Source: Planctomycetota bacterium
GTDB taxonomy: Bacteria > Planctomycetota > Phycisphaerae > Phycisphaerales > SM1A02
Assembly (NCBI GenBank): GCA_027295365.1
Contig: JAPULD010000523.1
Location: 1-22,154, forward strand
DNA length: 22,154 bases
Reading direction: 5' to 3'
The notes under the pieces are model-generated. The model did not search any database. It had not been told where the DNA came from and saw only the letters and a list, made by a program, of their open reading frames with translations. Positions 6,317 to 14,974 of the stretch are shown one piece after another; position 1 is the first letter of the stretch; each line of letters opens with the position of its first letter. A program made the position numbers and the translations under genes.

Positions 6317-8086
6317 TCACGACTCCCGCTTAAGCGTGTGATACTGACCCGGGGTGAATTCATCTGTGAATTGCTGGGTGGTGCCGTCCGACCAACGAAC
6401 CGTAATGGACGATGGCCCGTCGTTCGTTCCGCCCAAACCGACGTGAATCCGGGGATCGCTGGCGGCCATATAGCTCGAACCGGTGCGAATTTCACGCACG
6501 ATCGTTCGCTCCCCAATCTGGAAACTGACCTTGGCCCCGAGGGCCGGTCCGCCCGCCATTTCCCGCACGTCGAATCCGATCCACCCACCCCGGTCGGGGG
6601 CCACATTCCTCAGTAAGTAGGGTGTGCCATTGAGGTTGGCCACGAGGATGTCCATGCCCCCGTCGTTATCGAAATCCGCAAAGGCCGCGGCGCGACTGAC
6701 ATGAATCAGATCCTCCGCGACTCCACCTCGGGGCGAGACTTCCTCAAACCTTCCGGTCTCGGTCCCCTTCACCAGGATGTTGGGTTCGGCATAGGGATCC
6801 CCTCCCGGTACGAAAGGCCCCTCCTGCTTCGTCACCTTGCCGTTGGCCTGGTAAATGTCGAGCCGACCATCGTTATCGAAATCCGCAAACCCGACGCCGA
6901 AGCGTGTGAACATGCGACTGACGGTGGACAGCCCGACCAGCGCCGCTTCCTCGATAAAATACTCGCCCTGGTTGCGATAGAAGGAATCCGACTCCTTGTT
7001 GAGATTGACCACCAACAGGTCAGGGTTGCCGTCCTCATCGACATCCGCCACCGAGACCCCCATACCCGCCTTGGCGCGGCCATCCTGATCCACGGCGCAC
7101 CCCGCCAGTAAAGCTTCGTTGAGGAACGTCCCGTCACCCTGATTGACCCAAAGCACATTGCGCATGCCATCGTTGGCCACGTAGATGTCTACATACCCAT
7201 CGCCATTGAAATCCAGGCACACAACGCCCAACCCGGTTCCCAACTCCGATTGGATTCCTGATTCCTTGGAAACGTCGGTGAACGTGCCATCGCCATCGTT
7301 GCGATACAGAATGTCCGCCGTCGGAGCCTGATAGATCACCGGCGCACAATAATCGTAATTACTGCTCGAATGGCCGCATGTTCGCTCGACCTTTGGCGAC
7401 CAGTAGATGTAATTGGTGCAGTAGAGGTCAAGATCGCCATCGGCGTCATAATCCAGGAACACGGCGCTGGCTCCCCAGTCGGCGTTCCCGGTTCCCGTAA
7501 CCTCGGTCACGTCGGTGAAGGTGCCATCGCCATTATTGCGCAGCATCGTGTTGGGGCCATAGTTGGTCACGTAAAGATCGACATCACCGTCCCCGTCGTA
7601 ATCACCCGTGGCCAGCCCCATGCCGTAACCTTGATCGCCGGCCCCGCTGGAGTCCGTGATATCCGTAAAAACGCCATCCCCTTCGTTGCGAAAGAGTTGG
7701 TTGGGGGGATTCAAAGCAAGCTCTTGTCCGATCACCCCGCTCTGAACAAAATACACGTCGAGATCGCCATCGCCTTCAAGATCGAACCACCCGGCTCCAC
7801 CCGCGGTGATCTCGGGCATGTAATACTTGACATCATGTCCGTTGACATGATGAAAGACCAGCCCGGCTTGCGTCTCGATCGGCTCAAACCAGGGATCCCC
7901 GGGATCAACAACCTGGAGCTGACCCGCCTGGTCCGATGCTTCAACTTCCGCTTGAGGCGCAACCCCCTTCCTACACCCCGACCCCAGGAGACTACTCGCC
8001 AACACCAACAGCGCGATGACGCTCATCAATCTCGAGAGACGAATCGAATACACAACCTTCTTCTCCATGGGTCTCACTCGTCTCAT
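6317..8086 (-). CDS. CRTAC1-family FG-GAP/VCBS lipoprotein with ASPIC/UnbV domain (cassette 3)
   Basis: This 589-residue protein has a hydrophobic N-terminus ending LLGSGC with Cys38 as probable lipid-modified residue; the -3 position is atypical. Seven calcium-binding DxDxDG-type loops of FG-GAP/VCBS blades follow near 102, 162, 212, 292, 348, 402 and 471, indicating a seven-bladed beta-propeller. An ASPIC/UnbV domain ends the protein (about 515-586, with GALGAKV-like AGGPALGAKV and SSYMAASDPRIHVGLG). Conserved Cys237 and Cys247 (CGHSSSNYDYC) may form a disulfide. The start ATG overlaps the TGA of the upstream TPR gene (ATGA), indicating coupled translation; Met7 is an alternative start. It belongs to three tandem TPR + CRTAC1 cassettes and most resembles the 13190-14974 copy. 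Family members are predicted exported; the function of bacterial members is not established. Confidence 0.92.
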   Translation of the reverse strand: MRRVRPMEKKVVYSIRLSRLMSVIALLVLASSLLGSGCRKGVAPQAEVEASDQAGQLQVVDPGDPWFEPIETQAGLVFHHVNGHDVKYYMPEITAGGAGWFDLEGDGDLDVYFVQSGVIGQELALNPPNQLFRNEGDGVFTDITDSSGAGDQGYGMGLATGDYDGDGDVDLYVTNYGPNTMLRNNGDGTFTDVTEVTGTGNADWGASAVFLDYDADGDLDLYCTNYIYWSPKVERTCGHSSSNYDYCAPVIYQAPTADILYRNDGDGTFTDVSKESGIQSELGTGLGVVCLDFNGDGYVDIYVANDGMRNVLWVNQGDGTFLNEALLAGCAVDQDGRAKAGMGVSVADVDEDGNPDLLVVNLNKESDSFYRNQGEYFIEEAALVGLSTVSRMFTRFGVGFADFDNDGRLDIYQANGKVTKQEGPFVPGGDPYAEPNILVKGTETGRFEEVSPRGGVAEDLIHVSRAAAFADFDNDGGMDILVANLNGTPYLLRNVAPDRGGWIGFDVREMAGGPALGAKVSFQIGERTIVREIRTGSSYMAASDPRIHVGLGGTNDGPSSITVRWSDGTTQQFTDEFTPGQYHTLKRES

Positions 8087-9555
8087 TGGTTACTTGATTC
8101 CTGAGGGCCCGGTGTCGTTTCAGCATCCTGTATCATCTGGCGAAGTTCCGCGACCCGGCCATCGTTGGGCCACAACCGTGCATAGCGATCGACCGTCTGA
8201 CGGGCCTCGTCGTAGCGTCCCGTCTTGCTGAGCGCCGTGCACAAGCCGTACAACGTACCCGGCTGCGGAACGAATCGATACGAAAGTTCATACAGCACAT
8301 CGGCAACCTCACTCCAACGATCCAACCCCACGAGCGTTGTCACCATTGAATTGAGCCACATCATGCCCTGCACAGGATCGTTGGCGGCAAGGCGGTATTC
8401 CTCCAACGCCTTGTCGAATTCACCTTGCACTTCGTGGACTTGGGCCAACAAACCCCGAGCATCCGAAAAGGCCGGGTTGATTTGAATCGCCTTGTGGGCC
8501 TGCTCGAACGCCAGCCGTTGAAATTCGGATCGGGCCTGGGGATCAGATACCTGCTGCGACATGATCAGGTAGTTACGCCCTAGATTGCTGAAGGCAAGAT
8601 AGTGGTGCTCTTTCAGTTCGATGACCCGCCGGAACGTTGCGTTTGACTCGTTGAATCGCCCCAGGCCTCGGTAGGCGATTGCGAGATTGTTGAGCAGATC
8701 GATGTTTTCGGGTTCGTCACGGAGCAGCCTCTTCAGAATGATGATGGCCTCATCGATTCGACCGTTGGACATCAACTGCAAGGGTTGATCGATTTTCCAG
8801 GTATCGCTTCGAAAATACCTGGACACATCGTTGGTCCATGCGTCGGGCCACTTGAGGGGCGGCCCTTCGCTGCCCATCAGCAACCGCTTGGCTTCCTCGA
8901 TGCGACCAAGACGGCGATACACAGTGCCCAACAGCAGATTGGCGTGATACCGATTGATCGGCGTCCAATCGAGCAGGTCCTCGAGAATGGCGGCGGCCTC
9001 CGACTCGCGTCGCTGACTCATGCGCACCATGGCCAGACCGAACCACCCGGCGGGATCGCGCGGGGATTTTTGCACCGCCAATTGGAACATGGCTTCACCC
9101 TCTTCAAGCTTGCCCAACTCAAGCTGCCAGAAACCCAATCTCCAGTACGCCGGTGCGAAATTGCTTCGGTTCTCGATCACACGTCGCATCGAGTCGATGG
9201 CGCCGGAGTAGTCACTCGTCGTGTGCCGAAGCTGGGCGATGTAATACCAGCAGCGTGCACACTCAGAGTCGAGTTTGACCGATTGCTCGAAACATTCCAT
9301 GGCCAGGGTCTGATCCATGTTCGCCATGTAGACCATGCCCAACTCGAGCCAGGGATCAGCGAGGTTCTTTGAATCCAGTACTTCCAACCGACCCTTGTGA
9401 ATGAGATCACTGAGGGGCGTCTCGTAAGTCTCGATGTGTTCGGGAATGGGCGGATCTGGAACTGGCTCGCCTCGAGGAACCAAGAGCCAGTATCCGACTG
9501 CGGCGAGGACGATCACCCCGATTCCGCCCAAGGGCAGCAGGACTTTCTTCTGCAT
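8083..9555 (-). CDS. Membrane-anchored TPR-repeat protein (cassette 3)
   Basis: This 490-residue protein starts at the ATG at 9555 (MQKKVLLPLGG). An ATG 19 codons upstream exists. The shorter form aligns with the other two copies and preserves the distance to the conserved upstream sequence. One N-terminal transmembrane segment (about 5-26) is followed by the linker PVPDPPIPEH and then at least eight TPR-like helix pairs (for example LELGMVYMANMDQTLAMECFEQS and LLNNLAIAYRGLGRFNES). A loop SEGPPLKWPDAWT, conserved in all three copies, interrupts the array. It ends CAATGA, sharing 4 nt with the next gene. A single anchor suggests the TPR domain faces the periplasm, where it could bind the propeller lipoprotein encoded next door. 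No enzymatic motif is visible. Confidence 0.88.
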   Translation of the reverse strand: MQKKVLLPLGGIGVIVLAAVGYWLLVPRGEPVPDPPIPEHIETYETPLSDLIHKGRLEVLDSKNLADPWLELGMVYMANMDQTLAMECFEQSVKLDSECARCWYYIAQLRHTTSDYSGAIDSMRRVIENRSNFAPAYWRLGFWQLELGKLEEGEAMFQLAVQKSPRDPAGWFGLAMVRMSQRRESEAAAILEDLLDWTPINRYHANLLLGTVYRRLGRIEEAKRLLMGSEGPPLKWPDAWTNDVSRYFRSDTWKIDQPLQLMSNGRIDEAIIILKRLLRDEPENIDLLNNLAIAYRGLGRFNESNATFRRVIELKEHHYLAFSNLGRNYLIMSQQVSDPQARSEFQRLAFEQAHKAIQINPAFSDARGLLAQVHEVQGEFDKALEEYRLAANDPVQGMMWLNSMVTTLVGLDRWSEVADVLYELSYRFVPQPGTLYGLCTALSKTGRYDEARQTVDRYARLWPNDGRVAELRQMIQDAETTPGPQESSNQ

Positions 9556-9610
9556 CCAATTTCTCTTTCGATCAAACGGGAATGACATGAACAGGGAACT
9601 GACCGGATTC

Positions 9611-9650
9611 AATGGTATTCGCCCGAACCCGAAATTGAAACCCTATGAAA
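9611..9650 (-). promoter_or_regulatory. Conserved upstream sequence of cassette 3 (putative promoter)
   Basis: On the minus strand, GGGTTTCAATTTC, a 10-nt spacer and GAATACCATT are followed 55 nt later by the TPR start at 9555. The same arrangement occurs before cassette 1 (16560-16600), with the first block identical, the spacer the same length and 9 of 10 bases of the second block the same. GGGTTT and GAATAC are 17 nt apart, a promoter-like spacing, but neither is a good sigma-70 box. Confidence 0.5.
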
Positions 9651-9774
9651 ACCGTCGATTCGGAGGGTGAGGCAACCTGGTTTGACCACAAAAAAGAAAT
9701 ACCAGCGCGAAAGTCACACCATGCGCACGTTTAGAATACGCCGCTCGAAATCGCTTGTTCGTCCAATCTCGATT

Positions 9775-11532
9775 TCAATCCTGCGATTCTCCCTCACCAC
9801 GTCGCAGGACATGATATGAATCCACCCGGAAATCACGGGTAAAACGCTCTGTCGTACCGTCTGAAAAGCGTACTGTCACGCTCGAAGGTGAATTCGCATC
9901 TTTGCCCAGACCGATGTGAATCCTGGGATCGCTGGCGGCGAGATAGCTTGATCCGGTACGAACCTCGCGCATGATCATCCGGTCCCCGATCTGCAGACTG
10001 ACCCTGGCCCCAAGGGCCGGTCCGCCTGCCCACGCTCTCACGTCAAATCCAATCCAGCCCCCCCGATCGGAAACAACATTGCGAAGAAGATAGGGATGTC
10101 CGTAGACATTCGCCACGAGGATGTCGATTCCGCCATCGTTATCAAAATCCGCAAAAGCCGCCGCACGACTGACGTCGATCAAGTCTTGCGCCACCCCGCC
10201 CCGGGGAGAGACGACCTCGAACCGCCCGCTGTCGGTCCCCTTCACGAGCGTGTTCGGTTCCGCGTAAGGATCGCCCCCTTCGATGAAAGGGCCTTCCTGT
10301 CTCATCACCCGGCCATTCGCCTCAAAGATGTCGAGTCGGCCATCATTGTCAAAATCTCGAAACCCGACCCCGAATCGCGTGAAGCCCCGGCTGACGTACG
10401 AAAGACCGACCGAGGCCGACTCTTCGATGAAGTACTGCACATTGTTGCGATAGAAGGAATCCGTCTGGTTGACGAGATTGACGACGAGCAGGTCAACATC
10501 ACCATCTTCATCCACATCCGCCGTGGCGATGCCCATGCCGGCCTTGGGCAATCCATCACGATCCACGGCACACCCGGCCAACATCGCCCGATTGACAAAC
10601 GTCCCGTCACCTTGATTCTTCCAGAGTACATTTCGAGTGCCGTCGTTCGCCACATAAATATCCACCAAACCATCGTTGTCGTAATCGGCGCAGATGACCC
10701 CCAATCCATTACCCGGTTCGAGGCGGATGCCGGCGGCCTTGGAGACATCGGTGAAGGTACCGTCCCCGTTGTTTCGATACAGCACATCATGGGCCGGGGC
10801 CTGAAAAATGTTCGGATTGCAGTAGTCGGTCTCCCCGAATGCATTGATACAGGCAATCTTTGTCTCGAGTCTCCAATAGAGGTAATTGGTGACATAGAGA
10901 TCGAGATCGCCATCAAGGTCGTAGTCGAGAAACGCGGCCCCGGCTCCCCATCTTTCATCACCGGTACCGGATTCGGCCGTGACATCGGTCATGGTTCCAT
11001 CACCATTGTTTCGGTACATGACATTGGGACCGAGATTCGTGATGTAGAGATCGACATCGCCATCGCCATCGAAATCACCGGTGGCCATGCCCATTCCATA
11101 GCCACGATCACCGGTCCCGCTGGTTTGGGTGATGTCGGTGAACGTGCCGTTGCCGTCATTGCGATACAGACGGTTTGGTGGATTGGGATCGTTTCCAGGT
11201 TCCAACCAGCCACTTTGCACAAGATAAACGTCAAGGTCGCCATCGTTCTCCAGGTCGAACCAACCGGCCCCCCCCGCGATCATTTCAGGCATCAAGTGAT
11301 CGACGCGATGTCCGTTGACGTGCAGAAAGTCGAGCCCGGATTCCGAGGCGACGTCCTCGAACCAAGGCAGACCGGAACTCATTGTTTTTTCGTGGTCACG
11401 AGAATTTGTCTCGTCACCAGGGATTGTCGAACGACCACAACTGGCGACCAGAATTGCAGTCAACAATATCGTTGAACCGGACCACGCCGTCGCGGCATGT
11501 CGTTGTGTCGTGGGGAGCGATGGATCAGACAT
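9775..11532 (-). CDS. CRTAC1-family FG-GAP/VCBS lipoprotein with ASPIC/UnbV domain (cassette 2)
   Basis: This 585-residue protein has a signal segment ending ILVASC with Cys32, a good lipobox. FG-GAP/VCBS blades with DxDxDG loops (FDLENDGDLDVYLVQ, GDFDGDGDVDLYITN, LDYDLDGDLDLYVTN and four more) lead to a C-terminal ASPIC/UnbV domain (GGPALGARVSLQIGDR, SSYLAASDPRIHIGLG). The Cys pair (CINAFGETDYC) is conserved with the paralogues. By eye it is more divergent than the other two copies and its N-terminus differs. The start lies 9 nt after the upstream TPR stop. No ribosome binding site is seen, so reinitiation from the TPR gene is likely. The ATG embedded in the TPR stop opens only a six-codon frame ending across this start. 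Confidence 0.92.
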   Translation of the reverse strand: MSDPSLPTTQRHAATAWSGSTILLTAILVASCGRSTIPGDETNSRDHEKTMSSGLPWFEDVASESGLDFLHVNGHRVDHLMPEMIAGGAGWFDLENDGDLDVYLVQSGWLEPGNDPNPPNRLYRNDGNGTFTDITQTSGTGDRGYGMGMATGDFDGDGDVDLYITNLGPNVMYRNNGDGTMTDVTAESGTGDERWGAGAAFLDYDLDGDLDLYVTNYLYWRLETKIACINAFGETDYCNPNIFQAPAHDVLYRNNGDGTFTDVSKAAGIRLEPGNGLGVICADYDNDGLVDIYVANDGTRNVLWKNQGDGTFVNRAMLAGCAVDRDGLPKAGMGIATADVDEDGDVDLLVVNLVNQTDSFYRNNVQYFIEESASVGLSYVSRGFTRFGVGFRDFDNDGRLDIFEANGRVMRQEGPFIEGGDPYAEPNTLVKGTDSGRFEVVSPRGGVAQDLIDVSRAAAFADFDNDGGIDILVANVYGHPYLLRNVVSDRGGWIGFDVRAWAGGPALGARVSLQIGDRMIMREVRTGSSYLAASDPRIHIGLGKDANSPSSVTVRFSDGTTERFTRDFRVDSYHVLRRGEGESQD

Positions 11533-11541
11533 GGATGAATT

Positions 11542-13005
11542 TCATTGTGGGGTCACGGAATTTTCTTGACTGAGTTGCTGGGCGTATTGGCGAAGTTTCG
11601 TGATCTGATCGTCATCGGGCCACAGGGTGACGTATCGATTGATCGTCGCCATACCCGCTTTCATTCGTCCGATACGGAGTTGGGCAACCGCCAGTTGATA
11701 GACATGATACGGTTCTGGCGGGTATCGATAGGTGATCTCCTTCAGAACATCGGCGGCCTCTTCCCATCGTTCCTCCTGGAGGAGCAAGGTGCAGAGCCGA
11801 TTGATCCAAGCTTGACCGTAGTCGGGGTCGCGGGCAACGATCGTATATTCCGCAATCGCGGTTACAACATCGCCTTCCATTTCTGAAAGTCGTCCAAGAA
11901 GCCCATGCGCCAAGCGATGTGACGGATTGAGTTCCAGTGACAATTCCGCGTGTAGGCGGACAAGTAGTTCAAGCCTGCGCGCCGATTCCGGTTCGGGGGC
12001 CTCATCGATCAGAAGCAGGTAAACCGCCGCAAGATTGTGATGCGCCAGGAAATTGAACGCATCCAGTTCGATCGAGCGTTTCAAAGCCTGTATTGACTTT
12101 CCGTATTCGCCAACGCTGCGATACACATTTCCGATATCGCTGAGCAGCACGGCGTTGTCCGGATCCTCACTGAGAATGTTCTGAAGCAGCGTGATGGCTT
12201 CCCCATGGCGGCCTTGATCCACCATCATGCCCGGCACGATGCCTTTCCATTGATCACTCCGAAGATACTGTCGTACTTCGCCGGTCCAAGGCTCGGGCCA
12301 AGGCACGAAGATTCCTTCACTGGCGAACATCAAATGCTCGGCCTCCTCGACCCGTCCCAGCCTGATATAGACCGACCCGAGCAGTTGATGAATGTAGGGG
12401 CGATTGAGCGTCGTCCATTCGAGCAATTGCTCAAGTATGACCGCGGCTTCGGCATCGCGTTGTTGGCTCATGCGCGCCATCGCGAGGCCAACCCACCCGA
12501 CCGGATCCCGGGGGGCGATCTGGGTGGCCCGAGCAAAGTGGGATTCGGCATTGTCAATTTCGTTTCGATCAAGCAGCCAATACCCTATTTTCCAATGCCC
12601 CAAGGCCAAATCAGGATTGAGCTCGTTGACCGTTCGCATGGCTTCGATGGCCATGTCGTACTCACCTGACAAATATTGAAGAATGGCCACGTAATACCAG
12701 CTTCGCGCCACGGTTGGATCGAGATCCACGGCCTGCTGATAACAGATCAAGGCCAGATCCTTGCGATGGTTTGCCTGATACACCATGCCCAAACGAATCC
12801 AGCGTTCATGATCCGATCGATCCTCCAGGATCGCCAGACGCGAGGCATGAATGAGGTCAGACACATCCGTCGGAGCCGAGTCGAGATTGGAAGGAATCGG
12901 CGGTTCCAAATCAGCCAGATGTTCACGTTGCATGAACCACCATGCTCCACCGGCGATCAAAACGATCGCCAGCCCACTCATCAGGATTGAAAATCTCTTC
13001 CGCAT
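11542..13005 (-). CDS. Membrane-anchored TPR-repeat protein (cassette 2)
   Basis: This 487-residue protein has an N-terminal transmembrane segment (about 6-24, FSILMSGLAIVLIAGGAWWF), a PPIPS linker and a TPR array (for example IRLGMVYQANHRKDLALICYQQA, LLSDIGNVYRSVGEYGKS and VYQLAVAQLRIGRMKAG). The interrupting loop SEGIFVPWPEPWT and the preceding LLGSVYIRLGRVEEAEHLM match the paralogues. It is the most divergent of the three TPR proteins and lacks the CARCW cysteines (VARSW instead). No strong ribosome binding site precedes the ATG. It lies 184 nt downstream of the cassette 1 lipoprotein stop and reads into the cassette 2 lipoprotein, so it may be expressed from its own promoter. Confidence 0.86.
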   Translation of the reverse strand: MRKRFSILMSGLAIVLIAGGAWWFMQREHLADLEPPIPSNLDSAPTDVSDLIHASRLAILEDRSDHERWIRLGMVYQANHRKDLALICYQQAVDLDPTVARSWYYVAILQYLSGEYDMAIEAMRTVNELNPDLALGHWKIGYWLLDRNEIDNAESHFARATQIAPRDPVGWVGLAMARMSQQRDAEAAVILEQLLEWTTLNRPYIHQLLGSVYIRLGRVEEAEHLMFASEGIFVPWPEPWTGEVRQYLRSDQWKGIVPGMMVDQGRHGEAITLLQNILSEDPDNAVLLSDIGNVYRSVGEYGKSIQALKRSIELDAFNFLAHHNLAAVYLLLIDEAPEPESARRLELLVRLHAELSLELNPSHRLAHGLLGRLSEMEGDVVTAIAEYTIVARDPDYGQAWINRLCTLLLQEERWEEAADVLKEITYRYPPEPYHVYQLAVAQLRIGRMKAGMATINRYVTLWPDDDQITKLRQYAQQLSQENSVTPQ

Positions 13006-13064
13006 CCGGCAGTACTTTCGTGAATTTCAGAACGAGCGTCGGCTCCTGAGCCAGACTGATCACT

Positions 13065-13080
13065 ATGATATCAGTCGGCC
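13065..13080 (-). promoter_or_regulatory. Partly conserved upstream sequence of cassette 2
   Basis: GGCCGACTGATATCAT on the minus strand matches GGTCGCCTGAATATCAT upstream of cassette 1 apart from two substitutions and a one-base gap. It lies at nearly the same distance from the TPR start (TATCAT ends about 60 nt away, against 58). The upstream block GGGTTTCAATTTC is not present. This suggests a related but diverged promoter. Confidence 0.35.
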
Positions 13081-13189
13081 AATGCCCGGGGGATAATTCC
13101 AGCGATTCATGGGTTCACACCGATCGAATGCACCCTGGTCACATCAATGGAGGGAATCACGTGATGATGTGTTATCGGTGCTTGCGAAT

Positions 13190-14974
13190 TCAATTCGCTG
13201 AATCCCCGACACCCCGCCGGAGCGTGTGATAACGATTCGGGATGTAGTCACCTTCGAGCTGTTGGGTGGTGCCGTCCGACCAGCGAATTGTGATGGAGGT
13301 CGGCCCGTCACTCGCGTTGCCCAGACCGATGTGAATCCGGGGATCGCTGGCCGCAAGATAACTCGAACCACTGCGGACCTCGCGCACGATCGTTCGATCC
13401 CCGATCTGGCAGATGACTTTCGCGCCAAGGGCCGGTCCACCGGCCAACTCCCGTACGTCGAATCCGATCCACCCCCCCCGGTCGATCGCGATGTTCCGCA
13501 ACAAGTAAGGAGAGCCATTGAGATTCGCCACCAGGATGTCGATGCCGCCATCGTTATCGAAATCGGCAAAGGCCGCCGCGCGGCTAACGTCGATCAACTC
13601 ATCCGTCACGCCCCCCCGGGGTGAGACCTCCTCGAACCGCCCGCTCGCCGATCCCCTCACCAGTACATTGGGCTCGGCATAAGGATTCCCCCCTGGAATG
13701 TATGGCCCCTCCTGCTTCATCACCTTGCCATTGGCCTGGTAAATATCCAGAGAGCCATCGTTGTCGAAATCCGCAAACCCGACGCCAAAGCGAGTGAACA
13801 TCCTGCTCACGGTGGTCAACCCCACCAGCGCCGCCTCCTCGATGAAGTGGCCCCCTTGATTGCGATAAAACGAGTCCGATTCGTTGTCGAGATTGACCAC
13901 GAGCAGATCCGGATCACCATCCTCATCGACATCCGCGACCGAGACGCCCATCCCCGCCTTGGCGCGACCATCCTGATCGATGGCGCAGCCCGCCAGCAGA
14001 CCTTCGTTGAGAAATGTTCCATCGCCCTGATTGACCCAAAGCACGTTGCGCATGCCGTCATTGGCGACGTAGATATCGATGAGTCCATCGTCATTGAAGT
14101 CCAGCGTGACGACGCCCAGTCCCGTGCCCATCTCCACTTGAATTCCGGCCTCCTTGGACACAACGGCGAACGAACCATCGCCCTCGTTGCGATAGAGCAC
14201 ATCACGGGTCGGGGCTTCGTAGATCAAGGGAGAACAATAGTCCGGGTCGTCGATCGAATTGAAGCAGGTCCGCTCGACCTCAGGTGACCAATAGATGTAG
14301 TTGGTGCAGAAGAGATCGAGATCGCCATCGGCATCGTAATCCAGAAATACCGCACTGGCCCCCCAGTCGGCGTTCCCGGTTCCCGTGGTTAAGGTGACAT
14401 CGGTGAAGGTGCCATCGCCATTGTTCCGAAGCATCGTGTTTGGTCCGACGTTGGTCACGTACAGATCAACATCACCATCCGAATCGTAGTCGCCCATGGC
14501 CAGACCCATGCCGTACCCCTGATCACCAGCGCCGCTGGAGTCCGTGACATCGATGAAGACGCCATCCCCTTCATTGCGATAGAGCTGATTGGGAGGATTC
14601 AGCGAACGATCCTGCCTCAGATCGCCACTCTGGACGAGGTAGACATCGAGATCGCCATCGTTATCGAAGTCGAACCATCCGGCCCCGCCCCCCATGATCT
14701 CGGGCATCAAGTACTCGCCATCGTTCCCATTGACATGGTTGAAACTCAATCCAGCTTTTTCCGAGATCGGCTCAAACCAGGGATCCCCCTGATCACCAGC
14801 TGAAAGTTCTGACGTCCCGGATTGTGTTCCACCCGATGATTGAGGCGCGACGCTCTTGTCACACCCCGAACCGACGATCATGGCCAGCATCAACATCACC
14901 ATGCCACAACGCCACGAACTTCCATGGCGAATCACTCTCATTGCAATCCTCTCACGCTTGGTCACTCGTCTCAT
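13190..14974 (-). CDS. CRTAC1-family FG-GAP/VCBS lipoprotein with ASPIC/UnbV domain (cassette 1)
   Basis: This protein has 594 residues if the ATG overlapping the upstream TPR stop is used. Met12 (14941) is an equally credible start because GAGAGGA lies 5 nt before it. The hydrophobic segment MVMLMLAMIVGSGC ends in Cys38, the probable lipidation site. Seven VCBS/FG-GAP loops (FDFDNDGDLDVYLVQ, GDYDSDGDVDLYVTN, LDYDADGDLDLFCTN, LDFNDDGLIDIYVAN and others) precede the ASPIC/UnbV domain (GGPALGAKVICQIGDR, SSYLAASDPRIHIGLG). Long stretches match the cassette 3 copy, and the junction CAATGAGACGAGTGA is identical in both. A lipoprotein with a seven-bladed propeller is predicted; ligand unknown. Confidence 0.92.
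   Translation of the reverse strand: MRRVTKRERIAMRVIRHGSSWRCGMVMLMLAMIVGSGCDKSVAPQSSGGTQSGTSELSAGDQGDPWFEPISEKAGLSFNHVNGNDGEYLMPEIMGGGAGWFDFDNDGDLDVYLVQSGDLRQDRSLNPPNQLYRNEGDGVFIDVTDSSGAGDQGYGMGLAMGDYDSDGDVDLYVTNVGPNTMLRNNGDGTFTDVTLTTGTGNADWGASAVFLDYDADGDLDLFCTNYIYWSPEVERTCFNSIDDPDYCSPLIYEAPTRDVLYRNEGDGSFAVVSKEAGIQVEMGTGLGVVTLDFNDDGLIDIYVANDGMRNVLWVNQGDGTFLNEGLLAGCAIDQDGRAKAGMGVSVADVDEDGDPDLLVVNLDNESDSFYRNQGGHFIEEAALVGLTTVSRMFTRFGVGFADFDNDGSLDIYQANGKVMKQEGPYIPGGNPYAEPNVLVRGSASGRFEEVSPRGGVTDELIDVSRAAAFADFDNDGGIDILVANLNGSPYLLRNIAIDRGGWIGFDVRELAGGPALGAKVICQIGDRTIVREVRSGSSYLAASDPRIHIGLGNASDGPTSITIRWSDGTTQQLEGDYIPNRYHTLRRGVGDSAN

Noticed and set aside
10096..11475. A 459-codon open frame on the plus strand
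   Set aside because: It is antisense to the cassette 2 lipoprotein. The regularly spaced GAT/GGC codons of DxDxDG loops give stop-free complements, and the translation is low-complexity Ile/Val/Asp without a fold signature. Shorter equivalents exist opposite the other two lipoproteins.
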